A stretch of DNA of 64,000 nucleotides. It comes from Pseudovibrio flavus (GTDB lineage: Bacteria; Pseudomonadota; Alphaproteobacteria; Rhizobiales; Stappiaceae). This document shows, piece by piece, positions 33,752 through 42,706 of this stretch. The stretch spans positions 308,574 to 372,573 of the forward strand of contig NZ_SMMA01000066.1 of NCBI RefSeq assembly GCF_009711345.1, written 5' to 3'. A model generated the notes under the pieces. That model searched no databases and was not told the DNA's origin. It worked only from the letters and a program-made list of their open reading frames with translations. A program made the translations under genes and the position numbers. How positions within the stretch are numbered: the stretch's first letter is position 1; every line of letters starts with the position of its first letter.

Positions 33752-34555
33752 TTAGTGGGCTGGTTGGCGGATGCTATCCAGCGGGATCGGTGCGCCAGAC
33801 ATTTCCAGATCGCTGGCCGTACCGGTTCCTTCAAAAAGCGCGTCGATGTCTGCCTGATCTACGCCTTCACCATCCAGCTGTGGCCCGTTTAACAAATGGG
33901 CATCAGGGCGTTTATCCCGTGGCTCTTCAGGGGCTTCTTCTTCCAGAAGACCTTCCACGCTGCCAGCCTCTTCCCAGATCGTAACCATCTTGTCGATGCG
34001 CTCTTCAAGGTACTGCAGAACGCTAACAACCTTCTGAATGCGCTGTCCGGTAAGGTCCTGAAACGAACATGCCATGAAGATTTCCATAGACTGGTCTTCA
34101 ATGGCTGCAGCAGGTCCGTCAGCAACGCCAGCCGAGCGGATGACATCTGCCTTTTCCTGAATGACCTCAGTCGCTGCCAAAATGCCTTGGGTCGCTTTTT
34201 CAGTGGAAGATACGATTGCATCCAGTTCGTTGGAGGCGGCAATAAAGCGGTTGGCATCATCACCGTTTCCAGTCATGCGGGTTATCTCGCGCTTGGTGCG
34301 CTCGATAGCCTCCTGCATGTCGAAGATGCCATTGCGAATACTGTCGAATTTCGTCGGAGCAGGGGTGCCGAGAATGGCAGTTTCGAGGCGCTGCACACTA
34401 GAAAGGAGCGCCAAGGTTTCCTTACTGCGGTTACGGATTAGATAGTCTGCCAAAAAGGCGCGTCCGCGTTCAGACTCCAAAAGGGTTTTTTCAATGGCGA
34501 AGAATTCGTCGTCCTCGAGAAGGAAACCCTTTCCCCCCGTAAAAGCTGAAGTCAT
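33752..34555 (-). CDS. cheZ: Protein phosphatase CheZ-like
   Basis: 267 residues, mostly helical. The segment FMACSFQDLTGQRIQKVVSVLQYLEERI carries the CheZ core with catalytic Gln in QDLTGQRI. The far end holds the acidic motif VDQADIDALFE, similar to the CheY-binding tail of CheZ. The middle (about 195-235) is acidic and Pro-rich linker. CheZ dephosphorylates CheY-P to reset motor signals. No other chemotaxis or flagellar gene lies in the window. It may serve a remote che cluster or another response regulator. Confidence 0.85.
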   Translation of the reverse strand: MTSAFTGGKGFLLEDDEFFAIEKTLLESERGRAFLADYLIRNRSKETLALLSSVQRLETAILGTPAPTKFDSIRNGIFDMQEAIERTKREITRMTGNGDDANRFIAASNELDAIVSSTEKATQGILAATEVIQEKADVIRSAGVADGPAAAIEDQSMEIFMACSFQDLTGQRIQKVVSVLQYLEERIDKMVTIWEEAGSVEGLLEEEAPEEPRDKRPDAHLLNGPQLDGEGVDQADIDALFEGTGTASDLEMSGAPIPLDSIRQPAH

Positions 34556-34738
34556 AATTTTTCTCGCTCTACCCTGAAGTCAAATTCATGTCGGTCGCTT
34601 GGCAACACTTATTTTGTAAGTGTTAATAGGTATCTCGAAAAATGGTTTACAAAGGTTAAAGGCCTCCACGGACAATGAAGGATGTGGTAGGGAAAATTCC
34701 CGATCTGCACGGCTCGGCGAGAATCACGTGAGCACTTC

Positions 34739-35920
34739 ATGGCCAATCCCTTGAGTAAAATAGAGTTAAATTGGACCAGCATTGGCGTTAGCCTGCTGTT
34801 TGCAGGGTACTTTTTGGGTTTTGGGCTGTTTTTGCCGTACTTTCCTTTGTATCTGGAAGCGCTGTCGTTCTCGCCAGTTGAAATTGCCCTGTTTGTATCG
34901 CTTCCCAATATCATCAAGATTGTTGCTACACCGGTTACAACAAGCCTTTCTGATAGGGCGGGAAGGCGGCGGCATTCGCTGGCGTTTTATGGCGTCATTT
35001 GCGCGCTTTGCTTTTTCTCGCTTGTTGTCCTTGATGGTTACTGGTCCATTTTTGCAGTGGTGGTTATCGTATCCATCTGCCACGCACCCATGCAGCCACT
35101 GGCCGACGCCTATGCCTTCGAAGCGGTGAAAGTTTACGGAAGCGACTATGGCTTCATGCGCTCTTGGGGCTCAGTCGCCTTTATCGTCGCTACGTTGTTT
35201 GGTGGCTGGTATCTCTCTGTTTTCTCTCCTATTTCTCTTCAAGCGTTTACTGCGCTGGGGTTCTTGGTTGCAGCTCTTGTGGCGTTGAAATTGCCGGGTA
35301 TGCCCTCGGAAAAAAAGGAGCATAACCAGCAAGCACCGTGGCGCGCGCCGGCCCTGCGCAACTGGCCCATTCATGGATTTCTGCTGGCGGTCGGTTTGTT
35401 GCTTGGTAGCCTTGCCGCGCTTTACAGCTTTGGCAGCATCTACTGGCTGGCGAACGGGCTTTCAGATGGCACTGTCGGTATTCTTTGGTCCGTCGGTGTT
35501 GTTGCCGAAATTCTCGTCTTCATGAAAGGCCGCGTGCTGCTGGAGCGGATGGGACCACTGATGCTCGTCATGGTTGGCGGTGCTTCTGCTGTCCTGCGCT
35601 GGATGCTGTTCCCTCATGCAACGGATGTGACGCTGGCTGTTATCGTCCAGCTTCTTCATGGAGCGAACTTCGGCATGGTGCATCTTGGCATGACGTCATA
35701 TCTGGCAGAGGTTGTTGAGGGTAAGTACCTCGGCACAGTTCAAGGGGCTGCGCAAACCTATATCGGTCTTATTCTCGGCGTTGCTGCTATCGGAACGGGC
35801 TGGCTTTACACCTACGATCCGGCAGTGACGTTCTACGCCATGGCGGTGATGTCGGTTGTGGGTATGGCTTTGCTGGCTTTGATCTGGAAACCACTACAGT
35901 TGGTGCCTCGCGCTGCCTGA
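34739..35920 (+). CDS. MFS transporter, HcaT/PPP-like
   Basis: 393 residues with 12 predicted membrane segments. The start LNWTSIGVSLLFAGYFLGFGLFLPYFPLYL and the SLSDRAGRRRHSLAFYG loop fit the MFS_1-like group of E. coli HcaT (3-phenylpropionate carriers). A further hallmark is the region DAYAFEAVKVYGSDYGFMRSWGS, typical of this group. The substrate is unknown. Alone between divergent cheZ and a bidirectional terminator. Confidence 0.87.
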   Translation: MANPLSKIELNWTSIGVSLLFAGYFLGFGLFLPYFPLYLEALSFSPVEIALFVSLPNIIKIVATPVTTSLSDRAGRRRHSLAFYGVICALCFFSLVVLDGYWSIFAVVVIVSICHAPMQPLADAYAFEAVKVYGSDYGFMRSWGSVAFIVATLFGGWYLSVFSPISLQAFTALGFLVAALVALKLPGMPSEKKEHNQQAPWRAPALRNWPIHGFLLAVGLLLGSLAALYSFGSIYWLANGLSDGTVGILWSVGVVAEILVFMKGRVLLERMGPLMLVMVGGASAVLRWMLFPHATDVTLAVIVQLLHGANFGMVHLGMTSYLAEVVEGKYLGTVQGAAQTYIGLILGVAAIGTGWLYTYDPAVTFYAMAVMSVVGMALLALIWKPLQLVPRAA

Positions 35921-35944
35921 GCACGCCCGTATTCTAGACAATAA

Positions 35945-35978
35945 AAAACGGCGAGTAGGATGATCCTCTCGCCGTTTT
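35945..35978. terminator. Bidirectional terminator
   Basis: AAAACGGCGAG (35945-35955) with CTCGCCGTTTT (35968-35978) between the convergent MFS gene and dgcA. Confidence 0.85.
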
Positions 35979-36002
35979 GTTTGTTTTTGTGTTGGTCTGC
36001 GC

Positions 36003-36980
36003 TCAGCCCCAAAGAGCGGGAGGCGGCGGCATCATGATGCTGCCGTCAAAAGTAAAGCCGGGATCACGGTCTTTGGAGAGCAGCAAAGGTCCATCCAGAT
36101 CCACAAAGGTTGCTTCCTGAGCAACGTGGAAGGCTGGTGCCATTCCCAAAGATGTGCCGAGCATACAGCCGACCATGACTACGAAGTCCATTTCTTTTGC
36201 CTTGCGGGCAAGGATCATGGCTTCGGTCAGACCACCTGTTTTATCCATCTTGATGTTAACCGCAGAGTAGCGGCCACGCAGATGCTCAAGGTCTTTGGAG
36301 GTGTGAAGGCTCTCATCCGCGCAAATCGGGATGAGATGTTCCACGTCGCCCAAAATGGCATCGTTGTCTGCTGGCAGAGGTTGCTCAACAAGGCCGACGC
36401 CTGCTTCAAAGCACGCACGCATGTTGGCTTCAAGGTTTGCCTCTGTCCAAGCCTCGTTCGCGTCTACGATAAGGCGTGAGTTAGGCGCTACTGCACGAAC
36501 GGCGGTGATACGATCAACATCGCCATCGCCTGCAAGCTTAACCTTGAGGAGCGGACGGTGCGCAGCTTTGGCTGCATCAGCTGCCATTTTCTCAGGCGTA
36601 CCGACAGAGATGGTGAAGGCGGTCGTCACGGATTTCAGCGGCGCAATGCCCAAAAGCTGCGCAACGGTGGTGCCTTGCTTCTTGGCGGTAAAGTCCCACA
36701 GCGCACTATCAAGGGCGCAGCGGGCAGCACCTGCTGGCATTAGCTGCTGTAGTGCTTGAGGTGTCAGGCCACCGGAGACAGCATTTGCCATCTTCTCGAT
36801 ATCTGCGGCAACGCCTTCAACGCTCTCGCCGTAGCGCGGGTAAGGCACGCATTCACCGCGGCCAACAACATCACCCTCGCTTACGGTTGCAACAACAACC
36901 TTTGCGTGGGTGCGAGTACCGCGGGAGATGGTGAAGCCCCCCTCAATGGGGAACTCCTGAGCTTCAACTGTGAGCTTCAT
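36003..36980 (-). CDS. dgcA: N-acetyl-D-glutamate racemase DgcA (enolase superfamily)
   Basis: 325 residues from MKLTVEAQEF (36980). Muconate-lactonizing/dipeptide-epimerase type of the enolase superfamily: base motif LLKVKLAGD, metal ligands in IVDANEAW, VEQPLPADND and ICADESLH, and the second Lys in NIKMDKTGG. By itself it would read as L-Ala-D/L-Glu epimerase. Its gene starts one base after the dgcN stop, and that pairing identifies the D-glutamate breakdown route: DgcN acetylates D-Glu and DgcA racemises it. Confidence 0.85.
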   Translation of the reverse strand: MKLTVEAQEFPIEGGFTISRGTRTHAKVVVATVSEGDVVGRGECVPYPRYGESVEGVAADIEKMANAVSGGLTPQALQQLMPAGAARCALDSALWDFTAKKQGTTVAQLLGIAPLKSVTTAFTISVGTPEKMAADAAKAAHRPLLKVKLAGDGDVDRITAVRAVAPNSRLIVDANEAWTEANLEANMRACFEAGVGLVEQPLPADNDAILGDVEHLIPICADESLHTSKDLEHLRGRYSAVNIKMDKTGGLTEAMILARKAKEMDFVVMVGCMLGTSLGMAPAFHVAQEATFVDLDGPLLLSKDRDPGFTFDGSIMMPPPPALWG

Positions 36981-36981
36981 G

Positions 36982-37992
36982 TTAGACGCCGTATACTTCA
37001 ACAAGCTTGTCTACGATTGGAGCAACACCATAGCGCACCGGATCGGTGGCTGGCAGTTGGTACTCTTCGCTAAGGCCTTGGAGGTAAGCGCGTGCTTCGG
37101 CGTCTTCCAGAGCTGTTGTGTTGACAGAGATGCCAACGCAACGAATATCAGGATTGGTGAGCTTGCCGTTTGCGATGGTTAGATCAATCACCTGCTGGAT
37201 CGTTGGCAAAGGTGTTTGAACCCCGCGCATGTTGGTGCGGGTTGGCTCGTGGCAAACAATGAAGGCATCCGGCTGGGAGCCATGCAGAAGGCCAAGAGTT
37301 ACACCAGCAAAGGAAGGGTGGAACAGGGAACCCTGACCTTCAACCACATGCCAGTGGTTTTCATCGGCGTCTGGTGTCAGCCATTCAGCTGCGCCGGAAA
37401 TAAAGTCGGCGATCACAGCATCGAGAGAGATACCGCGGCCGGAAATAAATACGCCGGTCTGACCCGTTGGGGCAAAGGTTGCGTTAAAGCCGCGCTCGCG
37501 CATGCCTTTGTCCATTGCAAGGGCTGTGTACTTCTTGCCAACGGAACAGTCAGTGCCAACAGCAAGCAGGCGCTTGCCGGAGCGCTTGGAGCCTTTGCCT
37601 GTCGCGAACTTCTGGTCGGAGTGGCGCACGTTGATGAGCTTTACGCCGTTACGCTCTGCCGCTTCCTTGATTGCAGGAAACTCTTCCAAACGGCTATGCA
37701 GGCCGCTTGCAACGTCCATGCCTGCTTCAACAGCTGCAACAATGGTTTCAACCCAATGGTCCGGCAGCATGCCGCCTGCGTTTACGCAGCCGATGACAAA
37801 TGTCTTTGCGCCTTTGGCAACGGCATTGTCGATAGAAAGGTCATCAATACCGGCATCAGCGTTGCAGCCCTCAAGGCGCAACTGGCCAACGCACCATTCG
37901 GGACGCCAGTCTACGATGCCAAGGCCGGTTTTAGCGGCAAGATTATCTTTAACGTCCCCGAGGAACAAAAGGTATGGCGGTGTAATTTCCAT
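36982..37992 (-). CDS. dgcN: D-glutamate N-acetyltransferase DgcN (DUF1611)
   Basis: 336 residues from MEITPPYLLFLGDVKDN (37992); the longer open frame upstream is not homologous. DUF1611 family: N-terminal Rossmann-like part with KTGLGIVDWRPEWCVGQLRL and C-terminal P-loop-like domain starting GTDCSVGKKYTALAM, with HVVEGQGSLFHPSFAGVTLG further on. One base separates it from dgcA. The pair would let the cell use D-glutamate from peptidoglycan or marine organic matter. The function is from the described DgcN-DgcA pathway of marine bacteria. Divergent from mlaE. Confidence 0.87.
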   Translation of the reverse strand: MEITPPYLLFLGDVKDNLAAKTGLGIVDWRPEWCVGQLRLEGCNADAGIDDLSIDNAVAKGAKTFVIGCVNAGGMLPDHWVETIVAAVEAGMDVASGLHSRLEEFPAIKEAAERNGVKLINVRHSDQKFATGKGSKRSGKRLLAVGTDCSVGKKYTALAMDKGMRERGFNATFAPTGQTGVFISGRGISLDAVIADFISGAAEWLTPDADENHWHVVEGQGSLFHPSFAGVTLGLLHGSQPDAFIVCHEPTRTNMRGVQTPLPTIQQVIDLTIANGKLTNPDIRCVGISVNTTALEDAEARAYLQGLSEEYQLPATDPVRYGVAPIVDKLVEVYGV

Positions 37993-38103
37993 GATTGCAG
38001 CCTGAGATATTAGGAAGGAAACCGTAAGGTTGCTGGACCTAACGGCATACAACACTGTATAGGGGAAGGGAGTAAGCTTGAGCAAGGGGCCCAGATTCGA
38101 CTT

Positions 38104-39246
38104 ATGGATGTAAATGTGCTGCCAAATAGACCAAAGGTGGTTCATTCTGCTGGGGATGATGGCTCGGTAGTAACCCTAAGTGGTGGATGGGTTGTTTCAT
38201 GGGCTGGCGAATGCGAATCGCTTTTGGGCACTACCCTTGCAAAGCTGAAGGGCCAACCCTTCACTGTGAACCTTGATGGTGTGGAGCGTATGGACACCGC
38301 CGGAGCGTGGGTGATCTTTTCGCTTTTGCGCAATCTGGGCGGTGCGTCGGAGCTTGTTCAAGGCGGGCGGGCAGAACAGCGTGAGCTGATCAATACCGTC
38401 GCCGACTATAATCGCGAAGAGTATGTGGCCAAGTCTGACAGGATGAGTGTTGCCGATTATCTGGAGCTAACAGGTAAGCGCACCCGTACTGCGTGGCACG
38501 ACTTTTTGGCAGTGCTGCATATTCTTGGGTCCATGGCCAGTGTGCTGGCAACTGTTCTCATTAATCCGCGCCGCCTGCGGCCCGTTTCCATTGCTGTTCA
38601 ATTTCAGAAAACGTGTATCGGTGCTGTGCCTATTATCGCGCTGATGAGCTTTCTAATTGGCGGTATTATCGCACAGCAGGGCGGCTTTTATTTGCGCCAG
38701 TTCGGCGCGGATATCTTTGTGGTCGATTTGACCGGCATTCTCGTTCTGCGCGAGATCGGGGTTATTTTGACGGCCATTATGGTTGCTGGTCGATCTGGCT
38801 CGGCATTTACCGCTGAAATCGGTTCCATGAAGATGCGCGAGGAAATTGATGCGCTCCATGTTATCGGCTTGCGGGTCACGGAAGTTCTTATTCTCCCGCG
38901 CCTTATCGCGCTTATGCTGGCATTGCCTGCGCTTGTGTTTATTTCCGATCTTGCGGCACTACTGGGTGCAGGCCTCATTTGCTGGATTTATCTCGATATT
39001 CTTCCGGCTGGATTTATCGAGCAGCTCAAAATTGCGATTACACCGGAAACCTTGATGGTGGGCTTGATCAAGGCTCCGTTCATGGCGCTGATTGTGGGCC
39101 TTATTGCCTGTGTTGAAGGTATGAAGGTGGAAGGTTCTACCGAAAGCCTTGGCACCCATACGACCATGTCTGTGGTGAAGGCCATTTTCCTCGTCATCCT
39201 CGTCGATGGCATTTTTGCAATCTTCTTCGCATCGATCGGGGTCTAG
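38104..39246 (+). CDS. mlaE: MlaE-type ABC permease with N-terminal STAS-like domain
   Basis: 380 residues. The first 105 or so are a STAS-like domain (GGWVVSWAGECESLL, LDGVERMDTAGAWVIFSLLR). The MlaE permease follows with the family block VLREIGVILTAIMVAGRSGSAFTAEIGSMKMREEIDAL. About five or six membrane helices. Inner-membrane core of a lipid-transport ABC system. In E. coli the STAS function is the separate protein MlaB; here it is fused, as in several alphaproteobacteria. First of four genes in a row with short gaps. Confidence 0.93.
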   Translation: MDVNVLPNRPKVVHSAGDDGSVVTLSGGWVVSWAGECESLLGTTLAKLKGQPFTVNLDGVERMDTAGAWVIFSLLRNLGGASELVQGGRAEQRELINTVADYNREEYVAKSDRMSVADYLELTGKRTRTAWHDFLAVLHILGSMASVLATVLINPRRLRPVSIAVQFQKTCIGAVPIIALMSFLIGGIIAQQGGFYLRQFGADIFVVDLTGILVLREIGVILTAIMVAGRSGSAFTAEIGSMKMREEIDALHVIGLRVTEVLILPRLIALMLALPALVFISDLAALLGAGLICWIYLDILPAGFIEQLKIAITPETLMVGLIKAPFMALIVGLIACVEGMKVEGSTESLGTHTTMSVVKAIFLVILVDGIFAIFFASIGV

Positions 39247-39249
39247 GTA

Positions 39250-40065
39250 ATGGCGCAAAACGACAGCGGAGCAGAGACGAAAGAGGAAAACCTGCTACCC
39301 GTCGAAGCGGGGCGTGAAGTCATTTTGCGGGCGCAGGATGTAACCGTCGCCTTTGGCAAAAAGGTGGTGCTGGATCACCTCAACCTCGATGTTTATCGCG
39401 GTGAAGTGCTTGGTTTTGTTGGTGGTTCAGGGCAGGGTAAATCGGTCTTGATGCGTACTATCTTGGGCCTCAACCCCAAAAGAAGTGGTGTAATCAAGGT
39501 CTTTGGACATGATTTTTCTGCTGTGTCAGATGCTGAGCGGAAGCTGATCGAGCAGCGCTGGGGAGTGTTGTTCCAGCAGGGCGCGCTATTTTCCTCTCTC
39601 ACTGTAAAGCAGAACGTGCAGCTGCCAATGAAGGAGCATTTGCGCCTTTCGCAAAAGCTGATGGATGAGCTGGCTCTGATGAAGGTGGAGATGGTTGGTT
39701 TGCCCCGTGATGCGGCGGACAAGCTACCATCAGAACTTTCCGGCGGTATGATTAAGCGTGCAGCGCTTGCCAGAGCGCTTTCGCTGGACCCTGAGCTGGT
39801 GTTTCTGGACGAGCCGACTTCGGGGCTGGACCCTATTGGCGCTGCCGATTTTGATGATCTTATTTTAAAGCTACGCGAGACGCTTGGCTTCACCGTGTAC
39901 ATGGTGACCCACGATCTGGACAGCTTGCACAGCATTTGTGACCGCATTGCCGTTCTTGCGGAAAAACGGGTGCTGGTAGAGGGTACGATTGAGGATATGA
40001 TGCACTGTGACCACCCTTGGGTAAAAGAATACTTCAGGGGCAAGCGCGCCCTTAACAGGGTTTAA
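39250..40065 (+). CDS. mlaF: MlaF-type ABC ATPase
   Basis: 271 residues. Walker A GGSGQGKSVLMR, signature LSGGMIKRAALARAL, Walker B LVFLDEPTSGLDP and switch His in VTHDLDS are intact. The long C-terminal part is typical for Mla ATPases. Three bases after mlaE and 12 before mlaD. Drives lipid movement between inner and outer membranes. Confidence 0.94.
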   Translation: MAQNDSGAETKEENLLPVEAGREVILRAQDVTVAFGKKVVLDHLNLDVYRGEVLGFVGGSGQGKSVLMRTILGLNPKRSGVIKVFGHDFSAVSDAERKLIEQRWGVLFQQGALFSSLTVKQNVQLPMKEHLRLSQKLMDELALMKVEMVGLPRDAADKLPSELSGGMIKRAALARALSLDPELVFLDEPTSGLDPIGAADFDDLILKLRETLGFTVYMVTHDLDSLHSICDRIAVLAEKRVLVEGTIEDMMHCDHPWVKEYFRGKRALNRV

Positions 40066-40077
40066 GGAGACACTTCG

Positions 40078-42015
40078 ATGGAAACCCGTGCAAATAACAT
40101 TGCCATCGGCGCGTTCGTCTTGGCCATAGTGGCTGCGGCATTCATTTTCGTTTTCTGGCTTATGAGCGGCGCAGATGCCAATAAGCGTTCGGATGTGAAA
40201 ATCATCTTTCCTGGCGCTGTAACCGGTCTGCCGAAGGGTGGGCAGGTGCTGTTTAACGGTATCAAGATCGGTGATGTGACCGATCTGACGTTCGATGCGG
40301 AAGATCCCCGCCTTGTTGTTGCAACGGTTCGTATTGACGCCAACGCTCCGATCCGCCGTGATACCAAGGCATCGCTGGGCTATACGGGCCTGACAGGTGT
40401 TGCCTATGTGGATCTGCACGGCGGTACGCTATCGTCTCCAGCGCTGATTGATCCGACTTCCAACGAAGTACCGGTTATCTATGCAAGCCGCTCCCAGTTT
40501 GAAGACCTTATCGAAGGGGCCAAGGATATTCTCCAGAAGGCCGATAAAACGCTGGGCTCCATTGAGACCGTTGTCGAGCAATCCGGTCCGGAGATTTCCA
40601 AGACCATTTCAAACATTGAAGTGTTCTCTGGTGCACTTGCGAAAAACGCAGATGGTGTTTCTGAATTTCTTGAGGGTATTACCAGCACAGCCAAGGCTTT
40701 GACCTCCCTTTCCGGGCGTATTGGCAGCCTCGTGGAGCGCGGTGAGCAGATGATTGCCGACGTGCCGCCGGAAAAGATCGGTGAGATCGTCAATAACGTC
40801 GAGGTTATTACCACCAAGCTCTCCAAATCTGCTGATGGCGTTGGCAGCATCGTTTCAACAGCGCAAACAGCTGCGGACAACCTCGAAGAGTTCTCCGTTG
40901 GGGTGAATGACAGCCTCAAGGACGTGGACGCGCTGCTTGCTGCGGTTGACCCTAAGGACGTGCAGAAGACTGTAAAAGGCGCTGCTGATCTTGGTGCTGT
41001 GATTACTGATCGCAAGGAAGAGATTGAGAGCATTCTCAGCTCTGCCAGCGAAATCGGCAAAAACGTATCGACCCTTTCGACCAACATCGTTGCCCGTCAG
41101 GATGAGATCGACCAGTTCGTGACCAATGCTGTGAAAGCGTCTGATCAGATCAACGCTGGCACCGAACAGCTCAACAAGGTGATACAGGCGGTAGACCCGA
41201 CCAAGGTCGAGCAGATTATTGCTTCAGTTGATCAGGTGTCTGGAACGTTTGCGCAAAAGGACGCGCAAATCACTCAGATTATCGATGAAGCTGCTTCTGC
41301 ATCCGTCAACATCAACAAGGTGACAAAGACCTTCGCTGATCGTGACAAGGACGTTGACGCCATTATCGCCAACAGCAAACAGATCAGCGATAACCTTGCT
41401 GTGGTTTCCAAAGAGCTGGAAGCCACTATGAAGGATGCCTCTGCCTTCCTCGATCAGGCTGAGCAACTCGTTGCCGCTGTTGATCCGAAGAAAGTGGACT
41501 CTATCGTAACCTCCGCCGAGAAGGTGGCGAGCACGCTTTCTGGCAAGAGCGACGAGATTGGCCAGACCATTGACGAAGCCAAGCAGGCTGCTAGCAACGT
41601 CAATGAGATGACGGGTAACCTGAAGGCCAAGACCAAGGACATCGACGAGATTATTTCCGAAGGCAAGCAGATCGCCAATAACCTCAATGCTGCTTCCGTT
41701 CGTGTAAACGGGCTGCTCAACAAAGTTGACGGCATGGTTGAAGGGGACGGTGAAGGCCTGATTGTAGAGGCGACTGCTGCTGCTAAGTCGATTCGCATTG
41801 TTGCCGATGCTTTTGCAGATAAAGCCGAGCCGATTTCACAAAATCTACTTCGCTTTAGCCAGCAGGGGTCATCTGACTTTGCGGCCGCAATGCAGCAACT
41901 TAATGCAACTCTTGTGGAAATACAGCGTGCTGTAAGTAATTTTGATCAGAATCCAAACAGGGTAATCTTTGGCGGATCGGACACACCCGTCTTTAATGGT
42001 GCAAAACGACGCTAA
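40078..42015 (+). CDS. mlaD: MlaD-type MCE protein with extended coiled-coil tail (645 aa)
   Basis: One membrane helix (about 10-29), a single MCE domain (about 38-115, with FPGAVTGLPKGGQVLFNGIKIG), then about 500 residues of helical sequence to the C terminus. E. coli MlaD is about 183 residues, so this is the long, needle-like MCE type. The tail contains degenerate repeats of about 82-96 residues that begin near residues 230, 290, 372 and 468, three of them with AVDPxxV. The hexamer would form a tunnel across the periplasm. Third gene of the operon, GGAG before the ATG. Confidence 0.92.
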   Translation: METRANNIAIGAFVLAIVAAAFIFVFWLMSGADANKRSDVKIIFPGAVTGLPKGGQVLFNGIKIGDVTDLTFDAEDPRLVVATVRIDANAPIRRDTKASLGYTGLTGVAYVDLHGGTLSSPALIDPTSNEVPVIYASRSQFEDLIEGAKDILQKADKTLGSIETVVEQSGPEISKTISNIEVFSGALAKNADGVSEFLEGITSTAKALTSLSGRIGSLVERGEQMIADVPPEKIGEIVNNVEVITTKLSKSADGVGSIVSTAQTAADNLEEFSVGVNDSLKDVDALLAAVDPKDVQKTVKGAADLGAVITDRKEEIESILSSASEIGKNVSTLSTNIVARQDEIDQFVTNAVKASDQINAGTEQLNKVIQAVDPTKVEQIIASVDQVSGTFAQKDAQITQIIDEAASASVNINKVTKTFADRDKDVDAIIANSKQISDNLAVVSKELEATMKDASAFLDQAEQLVAAVDPKKVDSIVTSAEKVASTLSGKSDEIGQTIDEAKQAASNVNEMTGNLKAKTKDIDEIISEGKQIANNLNAASVRVNGLLNKVDGMVEGDGEGLIVEATAAAKSIRIVADAFADKAEPISQNLLRFSQQGSSDFAAAMQQLNATLVEIQRAVSNFDQNPNRVIFGGSDTPVFNGAKRR

Positions 42016-42079
42016 TACATTTTGCAATTTGGTTGGAAATTGCCTAGTCAATTAGAGGTGTTGACCCTAGGTTGAATGA

Positions 42080-42688
42080 GTGGAGCCGCTTAGCTTGTCT
42101 AAAATGACCATGCTAAAACTGATGAGCGCAGCCGTCGTGCTGCTGGGCTTGAGTGCTTGCGGCTCTTCTGGCCCTCAGGCTCTTTATGGGTTGACCGCTC
42201 CTGTCAGCGTGAATACCTCTGCGTCCGCCAAGAATGTTCAGGTTCTTGTTGCTGCTCCTATGGCCTTGCAGGCATTGGACACCAGCTCCATTGCTGTGGC
42301 TGAGGAAGGCCGCATCTACTCCTACTATCCGAAGGTTGCTTGGGCAGACACATTGCCAAACGTCTTTCAGGCCAAGCTGATCGAGACGCTAGAAAATACC
42401 GGCAAGCTGCGCGGTGTAGGTCGTCCGGGGCAGGGCCTCTTGATCGACTATCAGCTGCAGACAACCATCCGCTCATTCGAGATGAACATCAACGGCGGTA
42501 CCCGTGCCTATGTTGAGGTCGCTGCCCGCGTCGTGAATGACCGTAACGGTGTTTCCAAAGCAAGCCGTCTCTTCCGCGCTGAGGTTCCAACCAGCTCTAC
42601 TGATCTGGATGAAGCCGTGGATGCAATGAACGTTGCTGCGGATCAGGTTATGGCCGAGATCGCCGCTTGGACGCTGAAGGTCATCTAG
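42080..42688 (+). CDS. ABC-type transport auxiliary lipoprotein (PqiC/MlaD-associated)
   Basis: 202 residues from GTG 42080; ATG 42104 (MTMLKLMSAAV) is an alternative that fits the signal peptide better. Lipobox LLGLSAC followed by GSSGPQALYGL, then the DUF330/PqiC-like fold with VLVAAPMALQALDTS, YSYYPKVAWADTLPNVFQ and a helical end. Such lipoproteins dock the MCE needle at the outer membrane. Last gene of the mlaEFD-lipoprotein operon, 64 bases after mlaD. Confidence 0.87.
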   Translation: MEPLSLSKMTMLKLMSAAVVLLGLSACGSSGPQALYGLTAPVSVNTSASAKNVQVLVAAPMALQALDTSSIAVAEEGRIYSYYPKVAWADTLPNVFQAKLIETLENTGKLRGVGRPGQGLLIDYQLQTTIRSFEMNINGGTRAYVEVAARVVNDRNGVSKASRLFRAEVPTSSTDLDEAVDAMNVAADQVMAEIAAWTLKVI

Positions 42689-42706
42689 GCCTCATAGTCA
42701 GGTTCC

